A DNA stretch of 64,000 nt from Davidsoniella eucalypti (Eukaryota > Ascomycota > Sordariomycetes > Microascales > Ceratocystidaceae). The notes under the pieces were generated by a model that did no database searches, was not told the origin of the DNA, and was given only the letters and a program-made list of their open reading frames with translations. Numbering within the stretch: position 1 is the stretch's first letter; every line of letters begins with the position of its first letter. Of this stretch, positions 59,801 through 64,000 are shown piece by piece. The stretch spans positions 152,907 through 216,906 of the forward strand of contig RMBW01000051.1 of assembly GCA_004009845.1 (NCBI GenBank). The letters run 5' to 3'. The translations under genes were made by a program, and so were the position numbers.

Positions 59801-60287
59801 CCTCGACAGCCCTGCGGACCTTGAGGAGTGATGGGGACGGCCTGGGCCCGCCACGGCTCGACGAGCGGTCGGAGCGGAGGTCGGACGAGGCGCCGGTCTG
59901 GGGCGTTGCCACTCCGGCGACATGCTCGCTCTCCGAGTCCAGGTCGCTGTCGCTGTACGGCTCGCTGGGGTGGAACGACGGGGCTCGGCGCAGGGAGCGG
60001 CGGGTGGAGTGGCGGGCGCGGCGATCGTTGCCGCGGGGTCGGCTGTAGCTGCTCCGTGTCGATCCGGGGGCGGAGGGAGCCCCGCCGTCTCTGTCGGAGT
60101 CGGAGTCGCTGTGCAGGCCGTCGTCTTCGGTGTCTTCGGCAGTTGAGCCGTCGCCGTCCGCTCTGGACGTCATGTCGCGGAATGTGATCTCCCCCTTGGT
60201 CCACCGGTGCGAGATGACGGCGTACGGCGGCAGCTTGCCCGCCTTGAACTCTCGGAGCATCAGCGTCTCGGTATTTAGAAGATGCAT
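56855..60287 (-). CDS. HET-domain (heterokaryon incompatibility-type) protein with Pro/Ser-rich tail
   Basis: Two exons, 60287-59541 and 59428-56855, encode 1106 residues; the 112-nt intron has GTAAGT and CTAG. The N-terminus reads MHLLNTETLMLREFKAGKLP then YAVISHRWTKGEITFRDM, the first HET motif. KWIWLDTCCVNQSSPSDVSEA, LYSQASLCFAYLADF and DWFRRAWTLPELLAP (joined by the splice) are the second and third. About 110 Ser/Asp/Arg-rich residues interrupt the domain between the first and second motifs. Downstream GIPREVLQRRSHLDSIPVA and RKSARPEDVSYALAGLF are typical of the HET family with a conserved second domain. Residues about 690-1100 are Pro/Gly/Ser/Arg-rich and look disordered. HET proteins trigger cell death after non-self recognition, but many have unknown roles. 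The gene converges on the remodeller. Domain call is strong; function is inferred only. Confidence 0.88.
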
Positions 60288-60726
60288 GGCAGGCTACTGT
60301 GGTGTATGGACGGATATAAGAACGGCAAAGATAGAAGACGAACAAACGGCGACAAGGCCAGCAAAGAATAACAATGATGGTATGGATAGATTAATCGGGC
60401 AATGGCGCAGCGGCCGAAACCCGGGAGGGAATAAACGAAAAAACAGAGCAAGATGAGGGCGGCAGGACTAATTAGCAAAACAGCAGAATATCGACGAAGA
60501 TCTGGAAATCGATAGTCTAGTCTGGGGTATCGTTGAGAAGAAAGAGAAAATCAGCAGACGGGGGAAAAAGCACGAAAAAATAGAGCAAAGAAAATAAAGG
60601 CTCTTGGGCTGGAACTAGCATCTGTCTGGATGGTTCCTTTTCTTTTCTATATATATAAAAATTCTGCAGTCATTTGTTTTATTTTTTTATTCCTCGAAAA
60701 GGAATGAGGGAGGGCCCTGTGCATAT

Positions 60727-60757
60727 AAAAAAAATAAAAAAATAAAAAAATAAAAAA
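60727..60757. repeat. TAAAAAA microsatellite
   Basis: Four near-perfect TAAAAAA units upstream of the HET gene start. Confidence 0.85.
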
Positions 60758-61052
60758 TACCGTCACAACATTCACCACGCACAAAATGACAACACCAAAT
60801 GCCGGATTTTGAGTTTTCTTTGATTCTTTTTTTCCCAGTCGATCAAGTGACAAAAAGGGAAAGTGTCAAAGCAGCCAGCAGGCCGGGCCTTCTGACCCTA
60901 TCAAATTGGCTCAAACTGGCCAAATTGAGGCCTGAATAGGCCCGTCTGCCTTTGGGCTGCAGCGCGTAGACGGCGTTGGTTCCAGGGCATTCTAGATGCC
61001 AAGCCAGGCCATAGGCGCTATATCTGCCGCCTGAGCTATCTGTAGCGAGGCC

Positions 61053-61091
61053 GAACAGCAGGGCAGAACAGCAGGGCAGGACAGCAGGGCA
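61053..61091. repeat. Short tandem repeat, 13-bp unit, three copies
   Basis: GAACAGCAGGGCA occurs twice exactly and once with one change (GGACAGCAGGGCA), head to tail. Confidence 0.9.
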
Positions 61092-63479
61092 CGGCGATAC
61101 TAGCGCGTGATCTTTCGTCGTGATAGTTGCTCGAGACTTCTTTCTACATGGCTAGTAGCACGGAATGTCGCCGCCGGCTCCCTTGCTTGCTACTTGTTTG
61201 CTTGGCCAGCCTGGCACAAGCAAAAGAGCCTTTGTTGCTTTGCTGTTGCAATACCGCCATGCCTCATGCTCTCTAGATTGTTGTCCCAACACATCCCCCT
61301 CTTGCACTCATCGGACGGTCTAATCTCGCCGCGATGATCGGAGGAAGATTGGCCAAGCAGTACTACGGGCGGTCAATCACAGTAGTACCTCATACAGCTG
61401 AGCCGCCAGTCACTCATAGCCATCGGTGCCTTTGTTTGCGTTATTGTGTATTCGGGCCAGTGTTCTGGTAGATAGATTGTCTTGTGATGGCTTGTACTAT
61501 CACTCCATAGTTTCACTGTCAAATGTACTATAGATAATTAGGCTCGGTTGTTAGAAAACGAAACGAAACGAAACAATCCGCCTACAAACAACAACAAACC
61601 ACGAGCTGACACTAGCCCCAAAGCGATCGACACAAGGCAGTCAAGCAATCAAGTAAACAAGAGAGCAAAAGAAACCAAGCTAGACAAGGGAGCCGCCTAG
61701 CAAGCTAGTACAGTTTGGCTGGATGATATGCTAGTCGCTCTTTAGTTGGAGCTCTCGATTTGTTGTATATCTGTATATGTATGATATGTACATATATATT
61801 ACATGCATAACGCTCTAGCCATCTGGGGCTGCTTGCCAGGCTCACTTAGTAAAAGTGATAGTGATTCGTGATACCAATGCTTGAGCTAGTAATGTAATCA
61901 GGCCTCAAACACAATCAAGCGTCAGCCCATGGCTTAAAAAACGCATTCTTGGCTAAGCCCGATTACTTATGGACACAGGCTCTTGATTACCCAAAACAAT
62001 CTCGGTCTATTCACTCTGCAATCCCAAGTCTCAAGAACCGCACCCATTGTGAAGCTGTCGTACCACCTTATGCTTACTCTTTGTTTATCTTTCCAAGACT
62101 CTATGTCGTCTGTTGATAAGAGTCTTGGTCAACATGACCATAAAGCGGTTGGGCAAGACATTCTGAGCTGCGCTCGCATGTAATATAACGGCACACATAT
62201 ATGCCTTTGTATGCACACTATCTACGACGTGACTTCATCTCGGTCGTTTTCTTACCAGCATACTCGCATTGCTACAGGCTAGAACTTAGCGTATGCATAT
62301 GATGACGAGACGTACAAGCAGCACATCAAATACTTCCAATAGACGAGCAAGCCCTACTCTGGGAATGTGGGGAGGACGAAACAGAGAGATGGACAGAGAA
62401 TAAAAAAGAGAAACATCCATACGCTCTGCTGCTTCCTCCCAGCCTGTGATCTATCGGCTTTAGGCTGCGTTAGGCTGGGATCTGAGGTTCCTGTTTAGGC
62501 TTCAGAGACTAAAATTTTAATTGGTAACTATCTGTTTGCTGTACAAATAATAAATATATTACCCTTATCTGCCCCCAACATTGGCCATCTCTAGTTAGAA
62601 ATGTCTCTTTTTTTCTTTTCCCTTTTTGAGCTCTCTCCGCTTCATCTGCCCTAAAGAAGAGCGAAGGAGAAGAAACTTTGATAAATAAATAAAAAAGGCA
62701 TTTGACAATAGTAAGCTAGCTAGTCAGACAAGACAAACTCTTGGCCATTTGTCTATCCTTGGAGTAGTGACACTATGGATATGGTAGTATTCTTCCATAC
62801 TACAACCCTAATAATTGGTACATTAACCCTATATTCAAGTGGCCTGACCTCTACAAACTACACATACAAATACAAATACAAATACACGTACCTCTAGATG
62901 ATCAATGTTGTTTTATTTTGTATACTAGCAGGATATCCTAGTAAATACGCAGGTATGACTTCCTGCCATATGCAAGACTCTCACATCTTTGCATGTCGCA
63001 TCTTATATTTTTCTATTCCGTCCCTCCTTCTGCCCCTCCTTTTCTTCATCCTACTCCTCGAAATCTTCCTTCCTCTCTACTTCCTCGATAGAGCTCCCAT
63101 ATTTGTACAAGCCTCTTTATCTGTTTCGTTTTTAGCCCATTATTGTCTCTCTTTCTCGTGGTAAGATACGATGGACATGAAATTCCAATTTTTCCTCTCG
63201 AGCCAATGACATCTGGCCACATCAGGTCGGCTCGTTGTTTTCCTGCATGAAGCATGCGGGCTAGAAGAAAGGGCAAAAAGAGGCACACTCGAGTAGAACA
63301 CAGACAATAACGAGGAGGAAACGAGGACAAAGTATATGCAAAAGAGCAAAGACATACTCACTAAGCATGTTCGACTGGCCTACCGCAGAATGATCATAAC
63401 AAAAAGCGTGTGGGAGCTCTTGGGTGGTAGCATTCGACCAGCTTCCTCAACACTAGCAAGCCTTTTCTATACGCAAGAA

Positions 63480-63975
63480 CAAGATGGCTGCACCCCCGCT
63501 TCGCGGCAGGACGCAACCAGGAAGAGCCTGTGGTAAAGCTTTGTCACAATCAAGGAAAGGAAAAGGAAAGGCAAAGGCAAGCGTCGTATAATCTCAGTGA
63601 CTTAGGTGGATGTTAAACATAGTCGATGTTGAAGTCCCAAACCATGAAAATTGCAAGGCAAGTCACTCAAGTTACAGCATTTAGCTATAATCCTTACATT
63701 ATGACCAAAGTAAGCTTCAACCCTTTTCTGTTTACCTACGATTACTGAGTCGTAAATCTTGTTCATTTGTTTAGTACATGGAAAAGAGAGGCGGATCAAT
63801 AGCTCGTTATTTTAGATCTATGGCTTTGTACTTGGTGCTTGCTTTTCATGATTCATAACCTTTTAACATGATGCAAATTTGCTTAGCTAATACTTTTATC
63901 TACTGTCTAGTTGTATGTCTATTGCTACAGACTGTAGAGTGGTAGAAACCGCAAGCACAGTACAAGATTTTACTC
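63480..63975. repeat. Dispersed repeat, copy B
   Basis: Same landmarks and order as copy A at 31550-31985: CGCTTCG, GAAGAGCCT, AAGGAAAGG units, GAAGTCCCAA, GCAAGGCAA, CATTTAGCT, ATCCTTACAT, CTAGTTGTA, GACTGTAGAGTGGTAGAAA. It also has the ACAAGATGGCTGCAC word of copy C. The copy may continue past the window edge. Confidence 0.65.
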
Positions 63976-64000
63976 TGGCCAATATCTCTATATTTACCTA

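Larger units (their letters stand above)
60288..64000. other. Gene-poor right flank
   Basis: 3.7 kb without a gene I can support. It begins with the HET gene promoter (60288-60800), including a TAAAAAA microsatellite at 60727-60757. Other small repeats are a 13-bp unit in triplicate at 61053-61091 and AAACG units at 61555-61575. The last 500 bases hold copy B of the dispersed repeat. Short frames at 61107, 61983 and 62898 lack motifs. Confidence 0.5.

Overview
This window is nuclear DNA of a filamentous ascomycete (Pezizomycotina); I cannot fix the class or genus from sequence alone. The evidence is short introns of about 65-190 nt with GTAAGT-type donors and CTAAC/CTGAC-type branch sites, a HET-domain gene, a fungal-type PNP_UDP (nucleoside phosphorylase-like) gene of the kind found at the N-terminus of fungal NLR proteins, a 264-residue ribosomal protein S3, and a non-LTR retrotransposon relic with a fungal Tad-like C-terminus. 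Genes are well separated, with AT-rich intergenic DNA and CT-rich leaders.

Layout, left to right. 1-4.5 kb holds no recognisable gene. 4.6-8.1 kb (+) encodes a large glutamine-rich protein with a conserved C-terminal domain. 8.6-9.65 kb (+) is an EFM4-type lysine methyltransferase acting on translation elongation factor. 10.1-12.85 kb (-) is the PP2A scaffold subunit A (six exons, unusually long first intron). 14.4-16.4 kb (+) is the cytosolic phenylalanyl-tRNA synthetase beta subunit. 17.45-20.0 kb (-) is a myotubularin-type phosphoinositide phosphatase followed by a long in-frame open extension after its TAG. 20.96-22.1 kb (+) is ribosomal protein S3. 24.0-25.6 kb (-) is a NIPA-type magnesium transporter. 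25.6-29.4 kb is gene-poor.

29.4-31.4 kb (-) is an intronless trypsin-fold serine protease gene flanked by copies of a dispersed repeat; a third copy lies at the right end of the window. 32.5-34.2 kb (+) is the Msp1/ATAD1 mitochondrial AAA ATPase, and 35.9-37.4 kb (+) is cystathionine beta-lyase. 38.4-46.9 kb is the most dynamic part: a PNP_UDP gene with a peculiar Gln-repeat tail, a tandem duplicated segment carrying a frameshifted copy of it, and a stack of retroelement 3' ends abutting an intron-containing tRNA-Phe(GAA) gene. 51.0-55.6 kb (+) is a Snf2/Sth1-class chromatin remodeller with a bromodomain. 56.9-60.3 kb (-) is a HET-domain protein. 60.3-64 kb is gene-poor and ends in the dispersed repeat.

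Most genes are independent housekeeping functions: translation (S3, FRS1, EFM4, tRNA-Phe), signalling (PP2A-A, myotubularin), transport, methionine biosynthesis, chromatin. The accessory layer (serine protease, PNP_UDP pair, HET protein) consists of domain types known from fungal allorecognition/innate-immunity proteins. It coincides with repeats, a duplication and retroelement debris. The observations I rate highest are the in-frame TAG with extension in the myotubularin gene, the repeated retroelement insertions at one site beside the tRNA gene, and the PNP_UDP gene with its repeat-plus-amphipathic tail and decayed twin. Splice sites are my own reading of consensus, phase and protein continuity; no alignment or search was run.
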